Source of the DNA: Roridomyces roridus | Taxonomy: Eukaryota > Basidiomycota > Agaricomycetes > Agaricales > Mycenaceae | Reading direction: 5' to 3' | Assembly: GCA_029378245.1 (NCBI GenBank) | Contig: JARKIF010000004.1 | Coordinates: 1,116,001-1,180,000 of the forward strand | DNA length: 64,000 nucleotides | Shown: positions 9,931 through 21,234 of the stretch, one piece after another | Layout of the letters: each line of letters starts with the position of its first letter | Numbering within the stretch: position 1 is the first letter of the stretch | Notes under the pieces: model-generated | What the model was told of the DNA's origin: nothing | The model's input: the letters and a program-made list of their open reading frames with translations, nothing else | Database searches by the model: none | Translations under genes and position numbers: made by a program

Positions 9931-10140
9931 ATCATGACAACATATCCACCTGTGCTTTTCCCAGTGTCTTTGCAGCCACCATGATCAGCATCAGTGTAGG
10001 TAATGAAGGAAGTGCCAGATGGTGATTTAGTGTAGGTGAGTTTGTAGTCCAGAGTACCTTTGACGTAGCGGAAGAGATGCTTCACAGCTTTCCAGTGGGC
10101 TTCACCAGGATTGCTATTGAAGCGGCCTTCAACAAGCGCA
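9931..10140 (-). pseudogene. Copia reverse transcriptase/RNase H fragment
   Basis: The minus strand encodes GRFNSNPGEAHWKAVKHLFR followed by a run with FITYTDADHGGCKDTGKSTGG. These are the end of the copia reverse transcriptase and the start of RNase H, where Y-x-D-A-D holds the catalytic aspartate. It is fused upstream to a gag fragment with the protease, integrase and most RT coding region missing, and is cut at 9931 by the inverted-repeat arm. Non-functional. Confidence 0.8.
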
Positions 10141-10522
10141 TAGCAGTAGAGATACGACCTGTGAGAGCCAGAAGTGTTCCATCCTCCCTAAGACGAATGG
10201 AAGTCAACGTTCTGTAGGCATTGAAGCGAGCTCCAGCCTTCCTTGGAGCCAAGATGGTCTCCAAAGCCTCCCAAAGGGCTTTTGGGTCGTCCTCATGCGC
10301 CCTGACAAGGGGCTTGACCTCCTTGGAGAGCATTCCCCAAAGGATGCCAGCACACTTCTCTCTACTAGCCACAATCTCTGCATCTGCTTTGGGGTCTGGG
10401 GTAATAATGCAATGTGTGTAGACACCCTTGCGACGCAGATAGGCCTTGGCATCACCCTTCCATTCGGAGTAGGGCGTGTCTTTGGTGAGCATAGGCCCAA
10501 GGGAGTTGTCTGAGTCTGACAT
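10140..10522 (-). pseudogene. Copia gag N-terminal fragment
   Basis: The ATG at 10,522 opens a frame beginning MSDSDNSLGPMLTKDT and containing AKAYLRRKG, AGILWGMLSKEVKPLV and a DDPKALWEALET segment, typical of copia gag. It runs to about 10,140, where the sequence switches to the end of reverse transcriptase. The LTR at 10,827-11,124 lies upstream in the same orientation, so gag sits at its normal place and the rest of the element has been deleted. Confidence 0.75.
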
Positions 10523-10826
10523 GACCCAATGTGTGTGTGAAGAAAAGTAGGTAATAAAAATGTTCAGGGATTTGTGTGGATGATAAAGCTAGTTTTACTG
10601 AGCAACCAGTTGTGAGGCACTTGGGCCCTAACCCCAGAATCAACGGATTGACTACCGTTTGTTTCCTGGTGGACTAAAGACTACCTCCCAACAGAGGGTT
10701 CGTCCCAACAGTTGAAGCTCCTATTTACAAAGTTCACACACACACAAAGGGGCAGAGAAGCGCGAGAAAATGCGCTAAGATGAGTATCTCAGATGCAGAA
10801 CTCAGTTCAGGCCGGGGCCCATAACC

Positions 10827-11124
10827 TTTTGAAGCAGGTAGCAGATAGGGACTGGAGTCAACAGTGAGAACTCTTGTATTGAAGTGCAGTAAAGTACTTG
10901 CCTGGAGTCAACAGTGAGAACTGGGGACCCGGGCTACATGACATCTACCTATATACCTTGTCAGAACAAAGGGAAGTCCTAATTGGTAAATACAATAAGA
11001 AAGAAGCATAACATGGGAATTCTCCCATGTCAGATAAGTATCAGAAACACGGTCACATGACCAGAACACGAGAATGCCATCAGTCCATCAATCAATATCA
11101 TCAGTTGATCAACAACTTCCAACA
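10827..11124 (-). mobile_element. Copia-type LTR, minus orientation, diverged copy
   Basis: The reverse complement starts TGTTGGAAGTTGTTG and ends CTTCAAAA, with the primer-site-like GGTTATGGGCCCC just inside (10,826 downward). It is 298 bp like the other copies but has several substitutions, including the last bases. It abuts the truncated integrase frame of another element at 11,125. Confidence 0.8.
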
Positions 11125-12567
11125 TTTCCAACCCTTGTATTCTGTTGGATAACCAACAAAGATGCATTTCTGGAAGTGTATCCCAGAGGTGTCGCGTTTG
11201 TCCTTCTGCACAGGCACATAGGCAAGGCAGCCAAAGACCCGAAGATGTGTCACATCCGGCTTCTCCTTGTGCCAAAGCTCATAGGGTGTGGTGTTATCCG
11301 GAATGTGAGACGTAGGATGCATGTTGGCCACATGGATGTAGGACTCAACAGCAAGTGCCTTGAAAGAAGGCGGAAGATTTGCTTCATGCAACATAGCAGT
11401 TACATGTTCATCAACGGTGCGATTGCCCCGTTCAGCCATCCCGTTCTGTTGCGGTCTATTCCTCGTTGAATGACGACGCACAATGCCCTCTGCAGCCAAA
11501 AAGTCTGCAAATTCAGTGGACATGTACTCTCCACCTTCATCATCCTGGAACGCCTTGATTTTGCGATTAAAGTGATTCTCAGCTTGCGCCTTGAACACCT
11601 TGAACGCTTTCAATGCTCCACTCTTGCGCTTCATGTACATAGTTGCTTTGAAGCCTGTGTGATCATCTATGAAGATAATACGATGCTTCCAGCCCTCACG
11701 GGCGAAAACCTTGTATTGCTTCAGACCAGAGTGTATGAGATCAAGAGGCGCCTTGGAACGATGTCCAGTAGAGGCAAATGGAGCCGCGTTGAGCTTTCCT
11801 GCAATGCAGGGCTCACAAATTGGATCTGGTTTCTGGTTTGAAGTCAACTTCGCACCAGTCACCAGCTCCTTGCTCAAGATCCTCTGGGTGTCAGCATGAT
11901 GCCCAAGCCGCCGATGCAGCAGTTCCAGATCAAGAGGCAAGGTGCCAACTGCAGACATAGCTGCATAAGTCAGCTGTTCAATCTCTCGGACATATGCCTC
12001 GTTCCTCTCATCAATGTCTGCCTCAAATAACAGCTCTCCTTCCCTCTTGAAAGAGATCAGAGATCCCTCCATGAGAATAGAATAGCCATGAACTTTGGAC
12101 AGGTAGGTCTCAGAGATGAGATTATGGGACAACATTGGAACATAGAGGACATTTGTGAGGATTATAGAACGGCTGTGGCGTCCATGTACAAGTGGCTCAA
12201 GCCGGATCTCTCCAATCAGCTCGGAGTATACAGCAACTCCATTGGCCACAAGAATGGCAACTCTGTGCGGACGTGCATTGAGCAAGTGTTCACACATGAC
12301 CCACATGCGTGAAGTAGCTCCAGAGTCTGGTTTCCATTGTGTGGACTGTAAAGCTGAATTGTAGAGAATGCTTGCACTAGATGCCAAATGAAACAGCCCT
12401 TCACTAGGGGTTTCTTCCCTGTCCTGAAGCAGCCCCAAAAGCTGAGAGCAGTTGAACAGGGTGTGACTGGGATTACCACAACCAATGCACGAGGCAGGAA
12501 GGGCAGGAGGGTTGACAGGAACGCGATATGGCATCGAAATGATAATGATGATGTGGTGGCAGATCAA
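11125..12567 (-). pseudogene. Copia gag-pol fragment: zinc knuckle, protease, integrase
   Basis: A single minus-strand frame carries, in order, the zinc knuckle CIGCGNPSHTLFNC, a protease DSGATSRM motif, the integrase HHCC region (HRRLGHH ... CEPCIAGK) and integrase core segments IIFIDDHTGF, FQDDEGGEYMSTEF and RPQQNGMAERGNRT with the acidic residues in place. It continues to LRVFGCLAYV and stops at the start of another LTR at 11,124. Reverse transcriptase and RNase H are missing downstream. The LTR at 12,934-13,231 is its 5' LTR. The frame is still open, suggesting a recent insertion, but the element cannot be autonomous. Confidence 0.9.
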
Positions 12568-14348
12568 ATGATCGCAGGGATTCAGAACGAAGCAGAGATG
12601 CTTATGTCTGATAGATGGATGCTAGAACCAGTGCAGAGCAGCTGGCGCCCTCAGGAACGCGTGTGTGAAAGGATGTGACTAAAACTAGCTCTACTGAGCA
12701 ACCAGTTGTCGAGCACTCGGGCCCTAACCCCAGAAGCAACGGATTGACTACCGTTTGTTTCCTGGTGGACTAAAGACTACCTCCCAAAGAGGGTTTGTCC
12801 CAACAGTTGAAGCTCCTATCTACAAGGCTCACACACGACGTTATAAGGGTAGCAGAGCGCGGGAAAATACGCGAAAATGCGATGGGATGGTTATCTCAGA
12901 GCAATGACTTAGTTCAGGCCGGGGCCCATAACCTGTTGAAGCAGGCAGCACAGATGAACTGAGGTCAACAGTGAGAAACTCTGTATTGGTGACTATGAAA
13001 CTACATGCCTGAGGTCGACAGTGAGAAACTGGGGACCTAGGCTACATGACAGCTGACTATATACTTGTCAGAACAAAAGGAAGTCCTAATTGGTAAATAC
13101 AATAGGAAAGAAGCATATCATGGGAGAATTCGCATGTCAGATGAATATCAGAAACACGGTCACATGACCTGAACACGAGAATGCCATCAGTCCATCAATC
13201 AATATCATCAGTTGATCAACAACTTCCAACAGTAACTATATCGAGTCGATCTGTCCCACACGGATCCTGAGATGCATATCATCATGTGATCGGACACTCC
13301 AAAACACAATCTCCAACATGTTGGGTATCACCCCACTGAGCTAATGTCTTGCAAGTATCTGCACCATTGACCACACAATTTTCAATAATAAATGCTGTCG
13401 AAAGACGAGTTGTGACTGACACCCGTTGCAAGCTGGCTTGTACCACCTCCCCCAGCTGATATCGAATTCGGATTTGAGAACACCTCCCACAGAACTACCC
13501 ACTCCTTCCTCCATCTTGCCCTTGACTCCGCAGGCAGTACAGCCTGCCCCGTACAGGGCATCCAGCTCATTTCTGTAGATTTTCGCCCTGTCCACTTTGG
13601 CCAAGGCGTCAACCAGTCTGCACGATGTACAGTCGGGCAGTGTTCGAAAGTGATGCACAAAAACGCACAAAGTAAGCAGAAAAGCCTTGTGCTTTTTTTT
13701 TGACCATACCTGCTGACCTCCCCTTGAACCGCGCTCGTGCCTTCTTCAGTCCACCCACCCAATATGCCCCGCTTTTCATGTCCGATCCTCCGCTTAAAAG
13801 AGCTCACAATGGTAACTTTATGCTCCCATCCAACCCCACAAGTCACTGGCCATGATGCAAAGGTTGACTTGGCAGAGGTCGACTGGCCGAAGGAAAAAAA
13901 TAATAATCTCAGCAACAGCCGACAGTGCTCCTGGCCCACAAGAGCAGCCTGACGAGGACAACAACACAGATCAGCTGGCCAAAGTAATTGAGTGCATCGA
14001 AGGCTACCATCTTCGAAGGCCACCAAGCCATAGAGATGCACCAACGGCCTCAAGATGTCGTCAACAAGAAAATCAAAGCAGCCCTGCTTCGGGAATATGC
14101 ACGATTGACCGTCCGTCAACAACAACAGGTGAATATCTCTCTTTGTTCATCCATTCTTTGAATAACAATGATTGAAGGCATTTCTTCTGCATCCATGGAT
14201 AATTCCGCGCCTATGGCCCGTTGGATTGGTCAAGTGCAGGCTGCGGCTGAGGAAGCTGACAACTCCGATGATCATAGGGATGGACAAGCATCAAGCTGGT
14301 CAAGCCGTTTGGCACCTCCACATGCCACACGCAAGACAGATCTTTGCA
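12461..14348 (-). repeat. Right arm of the 1.89-kb inverted repeat
   Basis: Reverse complement of 8042-9930 (1,888 against 1,889 bp). It contains the 5' part of the copia element (LTR at 12,934-13,231) and about 1.1 kb of flanking DNA. Because this side continues smoothly into the rest of gag-pol (12,460 downward), it is the likely original and the left arm the inverted copy. Confidence 0.9.
12934..13231 (-). mobile_element. Copia-type 5' LTR, minus orientation
   Basis: Mirror copy of 9160-9457. It is the upstream LTR of the gag-pol frame ending at 11,125. The bases outside it (GTAACTATATCGAG) are the complement of those outside the left copy, so the flank was duplicated together with the LTR. 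Confidence 0.85.
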
Positions 14349-16141
14349 AGAGGTGCGAGCAATGAGGATCAGGCAGGCTGGATCTCTCACGTGCATTTGA
14401 AAATGCCCCATTTGGAAATGCACCTAATTCCAATGTTTCTGTGAGTGGGATATGGTGTAGTTCAAGCTCAGAGGGATGCTGAAGGAATTTCTGTTGAATG
14501 AAGAGGTAGAGGAAGTTGCGCAAGAGTTGAGGTTGGTGCAGCTGTCAACAGCTCCGGGACTGCCACCAAATTGGGATCACAGTGCAGACCCAGTTCAGGC
14601 AGTGGTGAGCTTGCTTTGCTGAGGTTCATATGTTGTATGGTGTGACACTGCTTCACAAATTCCAATGAGCCACCCTCGCAGGATGCATAGGCACCTTATA
14701 CAGGGGCTAAATCCAAATGGGGCATGTGATAGATCTGGTTGCCCGATCCTGATTGCTCACATTGCACCAGGATCTCAGAGCATGCTCGGGCAGAGGAGGA
14801 GATGTACATGCTGGTTATGGGTGAGCTTGATGAAGCTGACGACTCTCTGGATGATGGATGGGGTGATAAAGATTGATTACGAGAACTTACTTGCTAAGTT
14901 CTTCGTTCTTTTAAAATTCAGTCAGGCCAGAATCCTGACAACTTTTTATATGGATTCAGACTTTTGATGAGGGTGGCTGTGCTGTTTCCTTTTTGCGGCT
15001 ACAATCAGTGATTTTGACAGCTGCCATCAGAGATTTTTTCTTTTCTCTCCAGAGCATCCAATTTCCACTCAAATGACCTCAGATTCTGCGAGTATACTCT
15101 TAGTAACTGAACTTGAGTTTTGTTCCTTGATGTGCAGGTCTCATTACAACCATGGCCCATAATATCTCTGATTTACTTGGGGTTTGCAATCAGGTCACTG
15201 TAAGTTAACCAGAGCCCCTGGATTCTTGGAATGTAGGCAGGTTTAAAGAAGGAGGTCTACCATTGCTTACAACACCTTGAAGAAAAATTACAAAAAATAT
15301 TTGCACTCAAAATGAGACAAATTCTGTGATGGGTGTTCCTGCATCAACACTGAGTTGTTTCTCCTGACCGGGGACTGAGATTTCTTGCTGGCTATGCAGC
15401 TTTAGAGCAGATTGAAACCCAAATCTCAGCTCAAACGCAGAGCTGGTCAAAACCCTGGTAATACAACCCCAGACTCGCCACTGGGGATGTAGGTGTGCAT
15501 GAATTTCATGTAACGAAAACAAATCACATACTTTGGTGTGTGAATCCGATTTCACATAGATTTCATTCACCTACCCAATTCACGTATTTCTGCAGTTCAC
15601 AATGAAAGTACGTGAATTTCACAGTCAAGAAAATACTGCTGATCTGATACACATCCTTGCTCTGAAGCTCCTGGTTGTGCATACAACTGTCAACCTCCAG
15701 TCCGTCGCTGCTGTCGACTGGTTGAGACAAGGTTGAAAGGAAACGCGCGGTGGATTGGCAGTGGAGCAAGATGACGTCTTCGCTGATCAGTATCATCCAG
15801 CTCTCTTCCGTCTCCCACCACCTGCTGGACCTTCCATTCCTAGGCCTGTGGCCTGCATCAACCATTCCCACCCTGCCCTATACGCCCACCGCATCCTCAG
15901 GCCGCCCCTCTGGCTTCGCTGGCTCGAATCCTCGGGGCCGGCTGCGGATTGGAGCTAAACTGAATTGGCCCCACCGGGCTCCACCACCAAACGGAGCAAT
16001 CTCCATGAAATTCATGACAATTGGGGTCCTCAGTGCTCAGAGTTGAAAGGGTTTCTGCCAGCCTCAAGTCCTTGGCCATTTCACCACATTGGGGGAGTAA
16101 GGTCCAGAATCCTGTTGATGCAGAAGGTTCAAACCAAATGA
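14349..16141. other. Non-coding, no gene recognised
   Basis: Only short open frames without domains. A pair of loosely mirrored segments around 14,360-14,415 and 14,710-14,765 (each near an ATTTGG or CCAAAT word and a GGATC word) hints at a decayed inverted element. Confidence 0.35.
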
Positions 16142-16439
16142 TGTTGGAGGTTGTTGATCAACTGATGATATTGATTGATGGACTGATGGCATTCTTGTGT
16201 TCTGGTCATGTGACCATGTTTCTGATATTCATCTGACATGGGAATTCTCCCATGATATGCTTCTTTCCTATTGTATTTACCAATTAGGACTTGCCTTTGT
16301 TCTGACAAGTATATAGTCAGCTGTCATGTAGCCTAGATCCCCAGTTTCTCACTGTTGACCTCAGGCATGTAGTTTCATAGTCACCAATACAGAGTTTCTC
16401 ACTGTTGACCTCAGTTCATCTGTGCTGCCTGCTTCAACA
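16142..16439 (+). mobile_element. Solo copia-type LTR with AATGA target duplication
   Basis: Starts TGTTGGAGGTTGTTG and ends GCTTCAACA, 298 bp, same family as 9160-9457. The direct repeat AATGA at 16,137-16,141 and 16,440-16,444 marks a clean insertion. No internal sequence follows. Confidence 0.92.
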
Positions 16440-17789
16440 AATGAGTGCCCAAGCAAGCATGATGTTCTGATTTAAGCTGATCAGTAATGAGTTGACGGGT
16501 AGAGCTTGGCAGTGCAAGGCAACAGAAATGCATACACACTCTTGCTTAGGCTCTCAAAGGTACTGTTGGGTATTTTTGCTCAAAGGCCAGTGGGATATGT
16601 GGTTTGAGAGAACATATGTAAGTGAAGTGTGATGTGTCACACCAGTCACATCACAGCGAGTTGGATTCTCTACACAGCCACAGATTCACACTAAATTAAC
16701 CTCTCACACTGTGTTAACCATCCACGATTTGTGCTTTGTCCAAGTGGCAAAACCCCAGTAAGTTTTCGTCCATGCCGTGCTTTGCAACGGCCCGTACCCC
16801 CAATAATGACGAGGTTTATGGGGAGTAAAACATGGCTCTTTTGCGGTGGTCACTCAGAGTCATATTTAGTGCTGAGACATCAGGAAAAACTGGATCGCCC
16901 AATTTGCACAGGATTGTTGACATTTAGCAACAATCAAATGTTCTCGGCAATCCCTGACATTCGTTGACATTTCCTGACAATTTGAGGCCAAGCCAATTCT
17001 TCAAGCAGCTTCAAGCCCACCGCTCACCCATCAAACGACTGGCACCACCAGCACTTGTCCAATGATGCAGGCTCTCATACGTGACTCTCACAACATGGAG
17101 TGCTGTGGCAAAACTTGTTGGGATTTGAGAGAATTGTGCCGATAGTCAATGTGCAACTTGGTAGTGGGCATCCACGAGGCGGGCAGTAAGGAGGAAACGA
17201 GACCATGACCACAGGCAGGCGCGGGGACTTGAAGATTTGGGGCAAGTCATTGCTGGGACGTGGGAAGTCTCGGACAGAAATCACCGCCGAAGATAGCCGA
17301 GGATCAACCAGGACGTGGCATTCAAACAAGATGTCATTTTCTTCACTCTCTTCTTAACCACCACCACCCCTTCATCCCTCTCCCTTGTGCCCTCCGCATC
17401 TGGTGCTTCCTTCTTCGGCCAACGCCAGCGTCACTCTGTTCCCTGGTGGAGTCAAGTCCAACACCTGCTCTTGTTAAATGCTGAGCCGGCGGGAAATGGA
17501 ACCGGAAGGATACCAAGAGGAATCCGATTGGTGACTGGAACAACAGAGATCACTACACCACAGAGGTTTAGGGTGAGTGAGACTACCTTGGTCAACGGGA
17601 GAGGGAGCAGGGAGGATGTCGGACAGCGCAAGGTGAGGAATACCAAGCAACGTTAATTATCAACTGAAGATACATGAAAGTGAACCTAGGTTTATATACA
17701 AAGGCCATGGGAATGTATCTACATTTGGAAAACATGAAGTATATGTGAAACACCTGAGTGTAATTGGAATTTAGACAGAATTAGGTTTA
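16440..17789. other. Non-coding, no gene recognised
   Basis: Short frames only. Repeated words such as TGACATTTGTTGACATT-like segments occur near 16,910-16,985, but no element ends were defined. Confidence 0.35.
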
Positions 17790-17972
17790 GTGGAATAAAG
17801 CTTGAATGGGAAATAGTGGAATAAGGCTTGAATGGGAAATGGTGGAATAAAGCTTTGAATGGGAAATAGTGGAATAAGGCTTTGAATGGGATATAGTGGA
17901 ATAAGGCTTGAATGGAAAATAGTGGAATAAAGCTTTGAATGGGAAATAGTAGAATAAACCTTGAATGGGAAT
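17790..17972. repeat. ~29-bp minisatellite, about six copies
   Basis: The unit is approximately GTGGAATAA(A/G)GC(T)TTGAATGGGAAATA, 29-30 bp, repeated in tandem with single-base variation. Read on the minus strand it encodes a repeating SKxYSTISH pattern, which I take as chance. Confidence 0.9.
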
Positions 17973-20900
17973 TAATGTGTCAAAGCTGAAACACATATGC
18001 CAAAAAGGCACGGATGTAACAGCTCTACAATGTCAATAATTTGCCCATGCACCGTCATCCACTGACCCAATTTGCAGGGCCCCCACATCATGTCCTGCCT
18101 GAGGCCCGAGTGCCTGCAATGCCCGCAATGCTTCCTCAAAGGCAGCCTTTCATTTTGTTGCCGTCCGTTGGGTCACATGGAGCTGCAGTCCCTTCCGGTG
18201 AGAATTACCAATTCTATGAGTCTCGAGTCCTCATCTCCGCCGTAGACATCTTTCGCGTCATGGCTTGTTGGATGGCTCCCATCATGGTGAAATTTACCTT
18301 GGATCCGGTGTCGTTGTCTTGCGGGCAATGGGTGTGTGTGTTCATTGTTCCATGGGACTATAATTGATTTTGACCTGGCACCCAGATGTTCTGGACATGT
18401 GAATGGGACATGTGAATGGGCGGGCGGGCATCTTGTGCGGCCGCATCACCGCCTCTAAATCATGTACATTACCGTTGTCGTGATATCCCTGCTTGCTAAC
18501 CTTATTGCCGTAGATTGCCGTTAGCTCCTCAGCACATCACCTTCGCTGCCGTCCCTATGTGCCACTGGTGCTTCTGCTTAGCTCCCTGCCTGCCTTCTGC
18601 CTGCCTTTACAGGGTATGTATGTCTTTCAAGTCCCCAATGACCTACCATTAATTTTGTCTGCTCGCTAGTGCCCTTCCATGCTGTGTCACGCAGCAGTCT
18701 ACGCCCACGGGTGCATTGTTGCTTCTATTTGGATAGGATGGATTTGGGTAGGATGGTGGTAGAACTATTAGTGTAGATGGATGCATGTATGTCTGTAGTG
18801 TGAATCTATTGTATTTTTGGATACTTTTGAAGCCAAGCAGAGGATGGGGAGCCGAATACTGCTGTGATTCCGGCTAATTCACGTTAAATAATCAGTCACA
18901 ATCAGTGATAATTTGCCGAGGAATGTCGCCAACGGATCAGGACCTGGACATTCTGCCAATCTGTCAATTGGCGTCAATTGCTGAATCCGGTTTTTCCTGA
19001 TGGAATAGAGTTCTTTTTTTGTTATCCAAGGGCAGAGGCTGCCTACAACCTGAGGCCTTAACCATTCTAGGCTTGGACCAGCACTTTACTTCAGGAATAC
19101 CTTCAGTAAAGGCTGGTACAACTCAGGCGAGAGATGGCAGGGACCAGTACGGGAGCAATTGGAAATATACCCTATTTAGAAGGTTGTTCCCATGATACGC
19201 GGTGCATCAATCTACTTTCACAATACCGCCGTTACATCGTCCGACTCGCGACTCTTTCTCTCCACACGTGCAGCGCCCTCGCGTGCCAGTCAGAACCATT
19301 CTAAATGTGTCTGGTCATAGATATATATGCAAAACTTCCTGAGATCAGTGAGAAATCACTGAATAATTGCAAATGTGTCACCGGATCAACCTCATGTGTC
19401 TATCCCAATGAGGTATATTTCTGATTGGTCGCACCCTGCGAAGTCCCGCCCAAGTCCTAACAGTCCCTACAGGCACTAATACCTTCCCCTGCAAAAGTGC
19501 CCGTGGAGCTGGTTCGAGTCTATGACCATTCAGAGGGTCCATAATTAAGGCCTTAGGGCGAACACTGCATGATATCAAGCATTGACATCATTACTCAAAT
19601 CACTGTGGGTTCAATTCCTCCGCAACACATTTATTTTTTACTTGAATCTGCCGTGAATCCCGCTACTGAGATTGTTATCCTCGGAACTACGACTGTGTAT
19701 GTAGGAACCTGGAGTACTCCGTGAGTGCTGTGAATGGAATTCAGTGCAAGATTTCCGCCATCATTCCGCCTCGCTGGTGTTCGCGGACGAGATTGAGGTG
19801 ACGAAGTTGCAACTGTTGGCAAAGCCTCGGTAGCCTTCGAAAGGACTGATGGACTCGAAGGCCAATTCGGAATTGAGCAAGAGGCCGCAGATCAACTGAT
19901 CCACGACACAAGATTGATACCTCCAGTTGGCCTTGATGCAATCAAGAAATCTCCAGAATGCATCGAGGAGCGTCAAATGTAAGATAGCATAGGTATCAAG
20001 TGTAGAGCAATTTTCAGTGAGTCATATTCTACCCGAATGCATGCAGGGAATGGGCATACAGGCCGACGACAGCTTTCCAATTTACGGAGCTACACCCAAA
20101 ACAGGAAGGGGGGGGGGGTCCGTGGGAAGACATCAGTCAGTGTCATGGATCAATTGATCTGCAGCCTCTTAATCGAGGCAAAGGTATGGATCTTTTACCG
20201 ACTGCTGCCCGGGCGAACGTCACGGCGAGAATACCTTAGTCGACGTCGTGCATGTGACTTAAACTGCTTTTTCGAATGTCATCCGGGGCCCAAAAAAACC
20301 GCTGGAAACACCCGAGCGTGTACCTTTGGAAAGCGACTGACACAGAACGCGATTGACAGACTGGGGCGCACGGGAGGTGCTCCACATCGCGTGCGAGGTG
20401 ACGACACAGTGAAGAGCGTCCCTCTCGCGTTTATTCAGGAGCCGCTGGTCGAGTGGGAGGACGCGAGAAGCGTCAGCTGGAACGCGCGGAACACCCTCAA
20501 AGCGTCTGTGGTGCTAGGCAAGGGTGCGCTTAACTCAATCGAACGCAAGCTCAAGGGTCTGTACGCGTCTGCATCGCCGAAAGAGCGCGCTACCCACATC
20601 GACGGGAATTTGGTGCAGATGTTGATCCAGTTGGTGATCTGGATTCTTGTGTGGTGAATGCGAAGATGTTTCCGGGCCGTCATGGCTTTGATTCTGCTTT
20701 GGTTGTTACCACAGCTGCAAGCGTTCTTTCTAGCTTTGAATTCATTTCATGCGTTTTCTATTCTACTTCTTTCCCTGGAACCAGTGTCAGGACAGAAAAA
20801 TCGCATGAGGTTTGGAGGACGCACGTAGCCAGTAATGAGGCAGACGATTCCGTAGGTGGTGGAAAGCATTCCGGCGCCGAAGACGACACCGTAGGTCACT

Positions 20901-21234
20901 GGTTATGCATCTGCGTGAGTTTCCGAGGGATAAACAGAGAGAGGATCCATACTGAGGGTGGCCTTGGCGCCCGCAGGACGCAGGTAGATGGGCCGAGGGT
21001 CAGCCTGGAGGACAAGGCGAGTTAGCGGCTGTCGGGGATGGTGGACAATGGATGGACCTGGTATTGCTTTTGGAGCTGGAGGACGCGGTTTGGTCCTGTC
21101 AAGTATTGTCAGAGAGAGAGGCCACGGGAAGAGTGGGTAGACGCACGGTTGTAGACAAAGTCGAGGAGAGCCATCGCGGTGAACGGGAAGAGTGTTTGTC
21201 GGATCAAAAGTGTCCAGGCCTTTGCAGCTCTGCC
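17973..21234. other. Non-coding to weakly coding; no gene supported
   Basis: No recognisable gene. The second copy of the dispersed repeat is near 19,474-19,530. A mirrored pair of similar 45-bp segments at about 19,885-19,925 and 20,128-20,172 encodes VVDQLICGLL (minus) and VMDQLICSLL (plus). The 20,037-20,657 plus frame (206 codons) contains it, but its remainder matches nothing I know. G-run at about 20,107-20,117. Confidence 0.35.

Noticed and set aside
19596..19632. tRNA-like T-arm (GGGTTCAATTCC) near a CCGCAACA end
   Set aside because: The T-stem has a mismatch and there is no matching acceptor strand, D-arm or anticodon arm upstream.
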